A stretch of 64,000 nt of DNA from Bettongia penicillata ogilbyi (lineage: Eukaryota; Chordata; Mammalia; Diprotodontia; Potoroidae). Below the pieces are notes generated by a model. That model worked only from the letters and a program-made list of their open reading frames with translations. It was not told the DNA's origin and did not search any database. The DNA lies in the NCBI GenBank assembly GCA_023548195.1, contig JAJHZJ010000009.1, positions 4,862,715 to 4,926,714 on the forward strand, in the 5' to 3' direction. Shown here piece by piece: positions 21,878-31,518 of this stretch (positions are counted from its first letter, which is position 1; each line of letters starts with the position of its first letter). A program made the translations under genes and the position numbers.

Positions 21878-22977
21878 TCATTCTTGTGTTTGAAAGTCAA
21901 ATTTTCTTTTCAGCTCTGGTCTTTTTATCAAGAATGCTTGAAAGTCCTCTGTTTCATTGAAAGACCATATTTTCCCCTGAAGTATTAGACTCAGTTTTGC
22001 TGGGTAGGTGATTCTTGGTTTGAGTCCTAGTTCCTTTGACTTCTGGAATATCCTATTCCATGCCCTTCAATCCCTTAATGTAGAAGCTGCTAGATCTTGA
22101 GTTATCCTGATGGTATTTCCACAATACTTGAATTGTTTCTTTCTAGCTGCTTGTAATATTTTCTCCTTGACCTTGGAATTCTGGAATTTGGCCACAATGT
22201 TCCTAGGAGTTTCTCTTTTTGGATCTCTTTCAGGTGGTGATCTATGGATTCTTTCAATACTTATTTTGCCCTCTGGTTGTAGAATCTCAGGGAAGTTTTC
22301 CTTGATAATTTCATGGAAGATGATTTCTAGGCTCTTTTTTTGATCATGAGTTTCAGGTAGTCCCATAATTTTTAAATTGTCTCTCCTGGATCTATTTTCC
22401 AGGTCAGTTGTTTTTCCCATGAGATATTTCACATTCTCTTCCATTTTTTCATTCTTTTGGTTTTGTTTGGTGATTTCCTGGTTTCTCATAAAGTCATTAG
22501 ACTCCATCTGTTCCATTCTAATTTTGAGAGAACTATTAAATTCAGTGAGCTTTTGAGCCTCTTTTTCCATTTGGCTCATTCTGCTTTTGAAAGCATTCTT
22601 CTCCTCATTGGCTTTTTGAACCTCCTTTGCCAATTGAGTGAGCCTATTTTTCAAGGTGTTAATTTCCTCAGCATTTTTTTGGGTCTCCTTTACCAAGGTA
22701 TTGACCCGTTTTTCATACTTTTCTTGCATCTCTGACATTTCTCTTCCCAGTTTTTCTTCCACCTGTCTAACTTGCTTTTCAAAATCCTTTTGAGCTCTTC
22801 CAGGGCCTGAGCCCACCCGCCACCCCCCTGGGGTGTCTGGGGTACTGAGGCCCCGCCCTCCACGTCTTTCCCTGATGGCAAGGATAAGTCCTCGTCATCA
22901 GATCCAAAGGTCGGGATCATTTGCATTTGTTGGAAAAAACTCTCTAAAGTCTTATTTTTCTTCCCTTTTCTAGGCAT
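21878..22977 (-). pseudogene. L1-type ORF1 protein (RNA-binding chaperone), broken
   Basis: ORF1p of L1-type elements is a trimeric nucleic-acid chaperone that coats element RNA. The ancestral start is the ATG at 22977 (MPRKGKKNKT...), preceded by the same non-coding phrase as in the other two copies. The frame runs about 95 codons, then a 1-base deletion in a short T-run near 22785-22790 (ccttttgagc here, cctttttgagc in copy 2) moves the reading to the frame of 22816-22067. That frame shows a long coiled coil, an RRM-type domain with the ENRSRRDNLKIMGLPE motif, and TPRNIVAKF. A TGA at 22069-22067 replaces the CGA of copy 2 (a CpG-type change) and cuts about 63 C-terminal codons. The original stop would be at 21880-21878. 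It is non-functional as written. No ORF2 follows. Confidence 0.9.
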
Positions 22978-23828
22978 TTTCCCAGCCAGTTACTTGACTT
23001 CTGAGATTCCTTTCCACCTCTGCCTGGGTCCGCCTAGCCAGTGCTTGGCCTCTGAGATTTAAATGGGCTTTCCTCCTGCTGGCTGTCAATCAGTGAGCTT
23101 TAGATCAGGTGCTGGGGTGGGGGCAGGGCAGCCTCCCAGGCTCAGATTCCTCAGGGGTTTTATGTAGAGACTTTCAGGAATGGAGTGGGTGGGGTCGTGG
23201 TGGGGGGCCCGCCTCCCAAGCTCAGTTCCCTCGGGGACTTTAAGCAGAAGCCTTCAGTAATAGAGCAGGGTGGGGGCAGGGCTGTCTCCCAGGCTCAGCT
23301 CCCTCAGGTTTTATGCAGGAATCTTCCGTAATGAAGATCCTGCCTGCTGCTGGGGGATTCCTGAGTCCCGGTCCACTGCCGCCTCAGCCGCCGCCCACAC
23401 CTCTGCCTCCGCCGCTTCCTGCCCCCGTCTCTGCCACTGCCGCTTCCTCCCTAGGGGACCCGAGTCACGGAGACGCCCTGCTCCCCCTCTCCTCCAGCCC
23501 GGCCTTCTCTCTCACTGACCTGTAGCTTCTGTGGGCGGAGGGATTTTCCCGGCTGCTGGAGCTTCTGTCTATGAAGCCTGCTCGGATCAGCTTCTCTGGG
23601 GCCGCGGCCAGGGCAGCGCTGGGGGTTGGGTGCACTTTCTGGGGTGCGATGGACCCTGGGGACGGGTCTCCAGGGCTCCCTGGAACGGAAATCTCTTCCA
23701 CTCTGTTTCTGCACACCTTGTATTGACCCAGAAGTTATGGGGGGCTCTTTTTACATTAATTCTATGGGCTTTGGTTTCAGAGCTCGTAAACGTGCGTCCT
23801 TCTACTCCGCCATCTTGGCTCTGCCCCC
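22978..23828 (-). promoter_or_regulatory. 5' region of unit B (CpG-rich, tandem repeats)
   Basis: An untranslated leader of about 850 bp before ORF1. It starts with GGGGCAGAGCCAAGATGGCGG (minus strand, to about 23808). Its middle is rich in CpG (about 23380-23620). Three copies of a 72-80 bp unit containing GCCTCCCAGGCTCAG lie at about 23105-23340. By analogy with L1, this is the internal promoter. That role is inferred. Confidence 0.7.
23809..23818 (-). promoter_or_regulatory. YY1-type motif at the 5' end of unit B
   Basis: CCAAGATGGC on the minus strand, 10-20 bp from the element start. The same motif sits at the start of unit A (24665-24674) and of copy 2 (34096-34105). In L1 a CAAGATGGC motif at this position binds YY1 and sets the transcription start. 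Binding here is inferred. Confidence 0.6.
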
Positions 23829-23829
23829 T

Positions 23830-24020
23830 AACTTGATTTTCAAAATCCTTTTTGAGCTCTTCCATGGCCTGAGCCTACCGGACATCCACCTGGGATGTCT
23901 GGGATACAGAGGCTCCGACCTCCACATCTTTCCCTGATGGTCAGAATTGAAAGGTGGGCACATCTGTACCCCCTCAAAGTAGTTCTCTGTAGTCTTATTT
24001 TTCTTTCCCTTTCTGGGCAT
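23830..24020 (-). pseudogene. Truncated second ORF1 start (unit A)
   Basis: An ORF1 N-terminus begins at ATG 24020 (MPRKGKKNKTTENYFEG...). Within about 35 codons the frame shifts relative to the other copies. At about 23830 it stops and runs straight into the 5' end of unit B, whose first bases are read through as a short unrelated tail (76-codon frame at 24032-23802). Everything after the first part of the coiled coil is missing. Confidence 0.85.
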
Positions 24021-24703
24021 TTTCCCAGTCAATTACTTGACTTCTGAGATTCCTGTCCACCCTTGCCTAGATCTTTCCAGCTAGTGCTTGGGGTCTGAGA
24101 TTCAAATGGGCTTTCCGTGGCAGGTGTGGCTGCTATTCAATGTGAGCTTAAGTTCTGGTGCTGGGGTGGGGGCAGGGCCACCTCCCAGGCTCAGTTCCCT
24201 CAGGGGGTTTATGCAGAGACCTTAGAACTTCTGCCTGCTTCTCGGGGAGTTCCGGGCCGCCACTGCCTCTGCTGCTGCCTCTGCCACTGCCTCTGCCACT
24301 GTCTCCCAAGGGGGCCCAAGTCACAGAGACACCCTGCTCCCCTTTCTGCCAGCCCAGAAGTCTCTCTCACTGACCTGTAGCGTCTGTGGGTAGAGGGACC
24401 TTCGTGGCCACCGGAGTTTCCGTCCCTGAAGCCTGCTTGGATCTGCTCCTCTGGGGCTGCCCGGCCAGGGCAACACAGAGGTGGGCTCCACTTTCTGGGG
24501 CACAACAGACCCTGGGGACAGCTCTCCAGGGCTCTCTGGAACGGAAATCTTTTCCAGTGTGTTTCTGCGTGCCTTGCAGTGCTCCAGAATTTGTGGGGAG
24601 TTCTTCTTGCAGGAAATATATGGGCTGTGGGTTTGGAGCTAGCATACGTGAGTCTTTCTACTCTGCCATCTTGGCTCCACCCCCTCTTAGCTCTACCCCC
24701 CTC
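24021..24703 (-). promoter_or_regulatory. 5' region of unit A
   Basis: About 680 bp, alignable by eye with 33374-34112 of copy 2 but with a single copy of the 72-80 bp unit (24160-24225). The outermost bases contain a near-duplicate of the start (GAGGGGGTGGAGCCAAG preceded by a similar GGGGGGTAGAGCTAAG). Confidence 0.75.
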
Positions 24704-25095
24704 AAATTCATAACAAAGTTATCATGTGAATTCTTGTTTCTTTTTTTAAATTTCTCTTTATTTTTATTTCCCTGCCTCTCATCCCTGCAGATGGTTACCA
24801 TTAGACATATTAAAGGGGTATGTGTGTTACACACACACGTGCGCACACATACATATATAATTAATTATACCATACATACTTCTATTTATCAGTCCTTTTT
24901 CTGAATGTAGATATCATCATATGTCCTTTGTGGTTAATCTGGGTATTTGTAGTAGTCAAAATGACTTATTCACTCAAAGTCATTCTTAAAACAATGTTGC
25001 TGTTACTGTACACAATGTTCTCTTGCTTCTGCTCATTTCACTTTCATTATTTCATGCAAGCCTTTCAAGGTTTTTCTAACATTGGTACAGAATGT
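24704..25095 (-). repeat. L1 3' end, right part of the host of copy 1
   Basis: Starts with the second AAATTCAT (24704-24711) and continues ACAAAGTTATCATGTGAATTC, CTTCTATTTATCAGTCC, TGTTGCTGTTACTGTACAC and TTCATGCAAGCCTTTC, in the same order as 58040-58310. A (CA)n tract lies inside at about 24829-24855. Confidence 0.85.
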
Positions 25096-25164
25096 CCAGA
25101 AAAGTAAGAAAAATGAAAGTATCTAAGTGCCTCTAGTCAAGAACTCTTCAGAATCTTCGATGAC

Positions 25165-25355
25165 TTCATTGGATCATAAATTAGAGCTAGGAGGGTTCTT
25201 AGAACCAAATCCCATCATTTTATGGGAAATTAAAGCTTACAGAAGTTATGTTTTGACCATGGTGAAACAAGTACTTGGTGACAGAAATCAAATTTGGATC
25301 CAAGTCTTCTGATTCCAAATCTAATTCTCTTTCTACTGTATTTGGCTGCCTCATC
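25165..25355 (-). repeat. MIR-class SINE
   Basis: Antisense order: TTAGAGCTAGGAGGGTTC, CCATCATTTTATGGGAAAT, TAAAGCTTACAGAAG, GATCCAAGTCTTCTGATTCC. Confidence 0.7.
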
Positions 25356-25754
25356 GCTTTTCAGGATCTGTCCTATTGCTATGGGTTAAAGTACCAGTTT
25401 GACTTTGAGAATACTATATGACAATATCTTCAGCACTCATAGGTGGTAAAGAGTATGTATAGGGAGCTAGCAAGATACGTCCTGAAATAAATGCAGAATA
25501 AAAGCCATGGGCAGATATAACATAAAGGCAGGGATGTGGACCCATTGTGTTTTACTTAGCATTTTGTTCTTTCTCTAGCTCCATTTGTATGTCAATCCTG
25601 GAAGACTGGGGGATTAGAAACATTTTATGAACCCAACATCTGAAGTATTTCTCCTGTAAGTTTGATGGCCATTTTCCCAAAATGGGACTTATGGAGGAAG
25701 ACTCACAGTCAGGACTCCAGGAATTACTTTTTATTGTCCAAAGCTTTGATTTGG
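25356..25754. other. No recognised feature
   Basis: No gene or repeat family that I can support. Confidence 0.4.
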
Positions 25755-25930
25755 TTGGTGTGGTAGAATGGCTATTTTGCAATCTAGAGAGTTGCCTAGG
25801 GATGCTAACTGAGAGGAAAAGTGACTACCCATGTTCACACAGACAGTATATATCAGAGACAAGACTTGAACCTAACTAGGTTTTCCTGACCTTAAGGTCA
25901 ATTCTCTGTCAATTACACTGCCCTGTAGGA
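25755..25930 (-). repeat. MIR SINE fragment
   Basis: TAACTGAGAGGAAAAGTGAC, CCCATGTTCACACAGACAG, GAGACAAGACTTGAACC and TAAGGTCAATTCTCTGTC follow antisense MIR order. Confidence 0.7.
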
Positions 25931-26689
25931 CATAAAGGAGATTCATAACCCCATAAGGGTTTTCTGGGACCAGGGACCTTGAGTTGATAGAAAAGAAAGT
26001 CAGTCCAAATAAAACACTGAATCTTAGCAAAGGTCATTCTACTATTAGGGAGAAGAAAAGAGCATCTTGGTTATTTTACCACAGGACATTGGCAACTCAG
26101 CATAGTATATGAGTTGCCTTAGCCAGGCTAGAGGTCTGGCCACACTAGCTCCTGATATATATCCTTTCATCTGTTTCCTGGCCACACATCTGTGTGTGTA
26201 CTCACTGAATGTTTTCTGTCCCAACATGCACCTTATCTTCTCTCACTGTTTCTGTGGTAACTTGAAGAAGAATATACCCCAGTATCATCTGTGTGCATGG
26301 GGAGGGGGATGAAGAGTGTCTTTTCTTGTCGTGTTATTTACCCACTGACTGTTTAATTAAATATCTTTCACTTTAAGCCAATGAGTCCCATAGGTGTCTA
26401 ACAAAAGCAGGCAAATTAAGGAGTTGCTGAGCTATGTTTTTGAGTGGATATTGATCCACAGAAGCTCCTGGTTAATTTTCTGGTATATTCCTGTATGAGA
26501 TTGGACCAAAGATGCCATGTGTATTCAGAGAATCAACTTTGTAAATGCAAGGTGGAGAAAACACAATGAGAGTATTTAGTTTCAAAAAGATATGGGAATT
26601 CTAGTAGACTAATAGATTAATATAAGAAATAGTAGTAAACAAAACAAAACAAAAATGTCCTATTAGCTGGAATTAAGAGAGACATGGTA
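25931..26689. other. No recognised feature
   Basis: No gene. The two opposed frames at 26045-26312 have no domain. Confidence 0.4.
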
Positions 26690-27190
26690 CTCAAAATTGG
26701 GGTATACTGTGGCCCATTAAAACTATATCTGGACCAGTTCAGTTCTTAGCAATCCATTTTTGGTAAGATTTTGGTACTGGGCGAACTCCACAGGAATATC
26801 AAGATAGTTAATGTCCTCAAGATTATACCATACGAGGACCTAGAAAAGACAAAGACTTAGTAGATAATTTAGCTATGTTCAAGTTTCTGAGGTGTTATCC
26901 AGTAGAGGATGGATTCCATTTACTTAGTCCCTAGTCCAGAATTAGCAGCAATGGTTAGAAATTTCTAAGAGGCAATTTTAGACTTCTCTAACACAAAGAA
27001 TAACTTGAATAATTGGAGATATCCCAAAGTGGAGCAGACTGCTTCTGGAAGTATTAGTTTACTTGTTTCTTGACATAGTTCAGTGAAGCACTTGTCAGAG
27101 AGGTGGATAGAGGAGATTCCCAGTTAAGACCAGTTGGACTTGTTGGCCTCTGAAGTCCCTTTCAACTCTGAGGTTCCATGAATTCTGGCT
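26690..27190 (+). repeat. CR1/L3 LINE 3' fragment
   Basis: GGACCAGTTCAGTTCTTAGC, GGCAATTTTAGACTTCTC, CCCAAAGTGGAGCAGACTGC, GAAGCACTTGTCAGAG, and CTGAAGTCCCTTTCAACTCTG give the end of the CR1/L3 ORF2 and the 3' terminus in plus orientation. Confidence 0.8.
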
Positions 27191-27359
27191 CTGAATTTAT
27201 GCTGAAAGATACAGATAGACTAAGTTATCTTAAAAGTAAATAATAGAGGGTGTAAAAAAAATAATAGAGAGAGTGAAAAGACTGGGATCAATAAAGAAAT
27301 AGTTCTTTTACAACTAAAATTTTCCTGGTACTGTTCTTAATTCTATAATCTTTATCCCA

Positions 27360-28160
27360 CAAGGATCTTATAAGATAGTTGGAGAAATAAGGCTAATATA
27401 AATAAATCAATTAACAGGTGAAAATATACTGTCACCCCCCCCTCCTCCCAAGGGATGTGATATAGACAAATTGAACTTGAAGGAAGGAAATGATTCATGA
27501 TTTTTAGAGTAGTCAAGGAGGGCTTCATAAAAGGACATGGTGTAAAGTCTTGATTTGGACATTAAGCGATAGAAGTGGAATACAAGTAGAATGTAAACTC
27601 CTTAAGGGTAGAGTCTGTTTTTCATTTTGTCTTTGCATTCCCAGCACCTAGCACAGTGTCTTGCATGAAGTAGGTACTTCAGATTGGATTAGATGTATTG
27701 TAGAGTTTGAATACTCATAAGGGAGAAGAAAGAGCGCATGGGAAGCAACAAAAGCGAAGAAAGGAATTTGTAACGGCTTCTGGGGACAGTAAGAAGATTG
27801 GCTTATTGGAGTGAAAATGAAATTTGGATTAATAGGGTGGGACCCAATTATGGAGGGCCTGGAAAACTAGTCAGAGCAATCTCTCCTTGATGTTGAAGGA
27901 AAGGGGCAGTCATATAGTGACATGAAGAATTTACATAAAGTAGATCATTCTTTATGGTTTGGAAGGGAGAGACATTTTAGTCTGGGAAACTACATGTGAA
28001 ACTATTACAGTAATTGAGTTATGACATGAGTTGGTGGTAACAGTATAAATGAAGAACAAGTGAATCTGAATGATATTTAGGAGGTAGAAAAGACAAAACA
28101 TGGTAAGAAGCAGAGAATAAAGGAAAAGAAGACTCTGAAGATGGCTTTAAAACTTTTAAC
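27360..28160 (-). repeat. L2 LINE, interrupted
   Basis: Antisense L2 order on both sides of 27585-27700: AGGAGGGCTTCATAAAAGG and CTTGATTTGGACATTAAGC before it; ATTATGGAGGGCCTGG, TAGTGACATGAAGAATTTAC and ACTATTACAGTAATTGAGTT after it. Confidence 0.7.
27585..27700 (+). repeat. L2 3' tail nested in an antisense L2
   Basis: GAATGTAAACTCCTTAAGGG, TGTCTTTGCATTCCCAGC, ACCTAGCACAGTGTCTTGCA and AGTAGGTACTTC are the plus-strand L2 terminus, placed inside the antisense L2 above. Confidence 0.75.
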
Positions 28161-29211
28161 TTAGAGACACAGAAATATGTGACAGGGTTAGGAGTAGCTT
28201 AGCTGTGACAAAAGGCTTTTTTGTGGAAGGGGGGAAATAACTTTGGCTTTTGATAACTACTTCCTTTTTAAGAGAACTATTATTCATAATTCAAAGTCCT
28301 AAGATTAAAACCTCAATACATTATATCAAAATCTGCAACCACCCATGTCCCCATGCCCACCATTTTTCTGGTTCCATGTGTTTTGCCAGCTTCCTACATT
28401 ATATGGTAAATGTTGTGAAGGCCCCAACTGTCCATGAACAATCAGTAACTAGATTTGGGTTCCACTGTCAAGTGATGAAGCAGCAAAGCCCTTCAGTGCC
28501 CTGAAACAAAACAGAATTGTACACCTTCCAGTCTTCTTAATGGTAATTCCTCATGAGTTAAGAAAGAAAAAAAAATTCATGGCAGAGTCCAGAAGAATAT
28601 GTATGGGTGTGTATACACATACATATATGTGTGTACACATGTGTGCATAAAAGTGTGCACATCTGTGAAGAAGGTTGTTGCATCCAGTAAAACCAGGATA
28701 AGTTTTCCCTTTCATTTTCCAATGTAATGAAAACCAAGTTACTATTTAGAAAATATCCAAAACTGACACGTTTACTTTCTCTTGTTTTTCTAAATAGGTG
28801 CTCCCCAACATAGGGCTCTCCTGCTTCATCCTTCAGGCTTGGCTCTCATGTAGCAGGAAGTTGTCCCCAGCTGTTCAGTTCCCCTTTCTGTCATGCCATG
28901 CATGTTGTTTGACATCTGTTATCCAAATGTGACAAAACAGTTTATTTTTCTGTTTGATTTCCCGCCCAAGTTGATTTGGAAACAAAAGGAGACCAGATTC
29001 CTTTCTTTCATGTAGATATGTTAACAGCTCTATCACCAAGCTATCATAATGAGATCATGGTGACAATGTAAGGCTTAAACAAAAATGGAGGGATTGTGGG
29101 GCAGGGGATGTGGCTAGGAGAAGCAGCATATTCAGATCAAGGAAAATGGAAAGTTGTTAATAACTTTGTCACAGTGTCTAAGCTAGCAGCACCCCATTGA
29201 AGGTTCAGTAG
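28161..29211. other. No repeat recognised; high-complexity block at 28780-29060
   Basis: A CA/TA microsatellite lies at about 28605-28660. The stretch 28780-29060 has even composition, no repeat signature and an acceptor-like TTTTTCTAAATAG ending at 28797, but no open frame follows. It is a candidate conserved element only. Confidence 0.35.
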
Positions 29212-29395
29212 ATCACAGAGAGTGGGAAGAGACTTTGGAGATGATCTAGCTCAACTCTCATTTCATATTTGTGAAAACATTTGAGGCACAGAGAAATTAT
29301 ATAACTTGTCCAAAGTCAGACAGTATCAATGAGTAGAACTAGAATTTGAACCTATGCTGTCTGACTCCAAATCCAGTACATTGTACTTCCTGGAC
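29212..29395 (-). repeat. MIR-class SINE
   Basis: GATCTAGCTCAACTCTCATTT, ATTTGAGGCACAGAGAAAT, CTTGTCCAAAGTCAGACAG, TTTGAACCTATGCTGTCTGAC. Confidence 0.85.
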
Positions 29396-29436
29396 TGAGA
29401 TTTGTGAGTAAATTAAGAGGTAACCAAGAGTAAAGT

Positions 29437-29675
29437 AGGGGGCAGCTAGATGGATAGAGCCCTGGGTGTGGAGTCAGGAAGACCTGAGTTTACATCAGGC
29501 TTTAGACACTTACTATAAGTCACTTAACCCTGTTTGTTTCAGTTTCCTCATCTGTAAAGAAAGCTAGGGAAGGAAATGGCAAACCACTCCAGTATCTCTG
29601 CCAAGAAAACCCCATGGACAGTATGGTCATAAAGAGTCAGACACAACTGAATGGCTTCATTACAATAAGAATAAA
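29437..29675 (+). repeat. Marsupial tRNA-SINE with RTE-type tail, full length
   Basis: GGGGGCAGCTAGATGGATAG head, GGAGTCAGGAAGACCTGAG, CAGTTTCCTCATCTGTAAAG core, AACCACTCCAGTATCTCTG and an AGAGTCAGACACAACTGAAT tail. Slight divergence suggests a fairly young copy. Confidence 0.92.
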
Positions 29676-30109
29676 TTAAATAAACTTCTCCAGCTTGTTT
29701 GTTTCTCTCATTTTTCTTTTTTTTTTTTGGTTTTGTTTTAATAGAGTCTATGAGTTAGTAGTTGTTCCCCTGCACATTGGCTCTTTACACCGGGGTTATG
29801 CAGGGGCCTAGGAGATCATGTAGTTTTGTCTTCTTAATCGCCCACAGTACCTCAGGGTTGTTAATACTATGTCTGCTTCAAGTTCTCAACCACTTTCCTT
29901 TGGTTAGTAAAAGATAAGAGTTTTCTTTCCCCAGCTATAAAAGGATATCTTTCTCTTTCCTTGCTCCCAATCATATCTTTTATGAGATGCTTGATTAGTA
30001 GAGCATTGTCTGAACATATGAGAAAGAAGCATATGAATCCTTTCTCCCCTCCATGCTGATTTTATCAAATTGAACCAGTTCACTATAACTTAAATCTTTG
30101 CAGGTACAT
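29676..30109. other. No recognised feature
   Basis: Unassigned sequence with a poly-T run near 29720. Confidence 0.4.
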
Positions 30110-30345
30110 TTTCTTATTCAGTTTCACTCAGCAAATATATATTCAGCTCTTCTTCTTTTTATCCCCAAGATCATTACATTAGCCTCAGGAAAGATAAGAA
30201 GACAAGAAATATGAGACAGAGTCTGCCCTCATGGAGTTTATAGTCTAGTACGTGTAGGAATGTGACACGTATACAAAAATACAAAATAATACCTAAATGC
30301 ATAAGAAGAATATAAAGCAAGTGTTATTTGAATTAAGAGATAGGA
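30110..30345 (-). repeat. L2 LINE 3' fragment
   Basis: CAGCAAATATATATTCAGCTC, AGTCTGCCCTCATGGAGTTT, ATAGTCTAGTACGTGTAGG and GACACGTATACAAAAATAC follow antisense L2 order. Confidence 0.75.
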
Positions 30346-30367
30346 ACATTTATAATTTCCCACACAA

Positions 30368-30542
30368 TGAAAAGAGCATGACTTGAGACATGTTTGTCAT
30401 TAAATCTGTTAGTGACATTAATTCTGTAAGTGACCTTGTGTAGGTCAGTGAACTCTTCTGGACTTCAGTTTTGCATCTATAACTTAAAAGGATTAGACTA
30501 GATGATATTAAAGGTGCATTCTAGTTCTTCCATTTCATGACT
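30368..30542 (+). repeat. MIR3/THER-like SINE
   Basis: AAAGAGCATGACTTGAGAC head, GACCTTGTGTAGGTCAGTG, GACTTCAGTTTTGCATCTAT core, and GGATTAGACTAGATGATATT, AAGGTGCATTCTAGTTC tail. Confidence 0.75.
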
Positions 30543-30631
30543 CATTTGCTGGCTGTTTTTTTTCTGTGAGCTAATTAATAATATAATTTTGCTCCATCTG
30601 CTATATAGTTTAACATCATTTATTTGAGAGA

Positions 30632-30690
30632 AGATGAGAGAGAGAGAGAGAGGAAGAGAGGGAGGGAGGGAGAGAGAGAGAAAGAGAAAT
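30632..30690 (+). repeat. (GA)n / GGGA microsatellite
   Basis: GAGAGA units with GGGAGGGAGGGA in the middle. Confidence 0.9.
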
Positions 30691-31217
30691 CCTGCAGGAA
30701 TTATTGAGAAATCTGTGTTATTTAAAAGAAATTTAAATTTATTATTTTGAAGTGTATAGTACTACTTTTCTCTCAGTGAAATTTGAATCAATTGTAATTA
30801 ACATATCTTATACAGATGAATGCTGTTAATGTGGTTTCAAAGTTCTCAACAACTGTGTCATTACTTTCAAGAAGATGACAATTCTTCTTGCAATCTTGTT
30901 TTTATTTCAATTGTGCCATATTCCAGTTGGGAAGAAATCCAAATTGATGAGGTATAAATTATAAATTAACAAAATTTTGCTATAATTTAAACCAGACATT
31001 TACTTGATAGGTCTTAAGTATACTGGACAATAGAGTATTGCCTAACCACATGAGAAATATTGGCCTCTCAAATATTTTCTCATTCTACATACCTGTCCTT
31101 GAACTGGATTGTCTGAAAAAAAAAAGGGGAAAAAAAGTCAAGAGATCTGAGTTTTAGTCCTGACTCTACCATTAACTAGCCCAAAGAGTTTGACCTTTAT
31201 CATATCCCATCATCTCT
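30691..31217. other. No recognised feature
   Basis: AT-rich flank of HAL1-like copy 2. No gene. Confidence 0.4.
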
Positions 31218-31234
31218 TGAGGTCTTAGATTCTT
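31218..31234. repeat. Target-site duplication, left, 17 bp
   Basis: TGAGGTCTTAGATTCTT occurs exactly here and at 34113-34129, bracketing HAL1-like copy 2. A length of 17 bp is in the range of L1-type insertion. Confidence 0.95.
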
Positions 31235-31518
31235 TTTTTTCCAATTTATTTATTTATTTAACTTTTTACAGTCATTTTCACAAAATTTTGGGTTCCAAAT
31301 TTTCTCCCCATTTATCCCCTCCCCCCACTCCAATACACCAAGCATTCTAATTTTCCCTATCACCAATCTGCCCTCTCTTCTATCATTCCCTCCCTTCTCT
31401 TGTCCCCATCTTCTCTTTTGTCCTGTAGGGCCAGATGACTTTCTATTCCCTATTAACTGTATTTCTTATTTCCTAGTAGCAACAACAATACTCAACAAAA
31501 CTTTGAGTTCCAAATTCT

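Larger units (their letters stand above)
20818..24703 (-). mobile_element. HAL1-like retroelement, copy 1 (composite with two 5' ends)
   Basis: A 3.9-kb minus-strand insertion with an 8-bp target-site duplication. From its 5' end: a GC-rich 5' region with the start of an ORF1 (24703-23830, unit A), then a complete unit B with its own 5' region (23828-22978), ORF1 (22977-21878) and about 1 kb of 3' sequence to an A/T-rich end near 20818. No ORF2 frame is present anywhere, while an L1 would carry about 3.8 kb of it. ORF1-only elements that rely on L1 enzymes are known as HAL1. Membership of that named family is inferred from layout and not from a database match. Confidence 0.85.

Noticed and set aside
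23300..23800. CpG-rich stretch as the promoter of a cellular gene
   Set aside because: It is the leader of a transposed element, repeated in part at 24.1-24.7 and 33.4-34.1 kb. No exon follows in either direction.
20818..24703. Reading copy 1 as two separate full insertions
   Set aside because: Only one target-site duplication is found, around the whole block, and unit A has no 3' part of its own on either side.
23270..24904. Many GC-rich frames of 60-172 codons on both strands
   Set aside because: They lie in the element 5' leaders. Proline/alanine-rich frames on both strands are expected from CpG-rich non-coding DNA and match no family.
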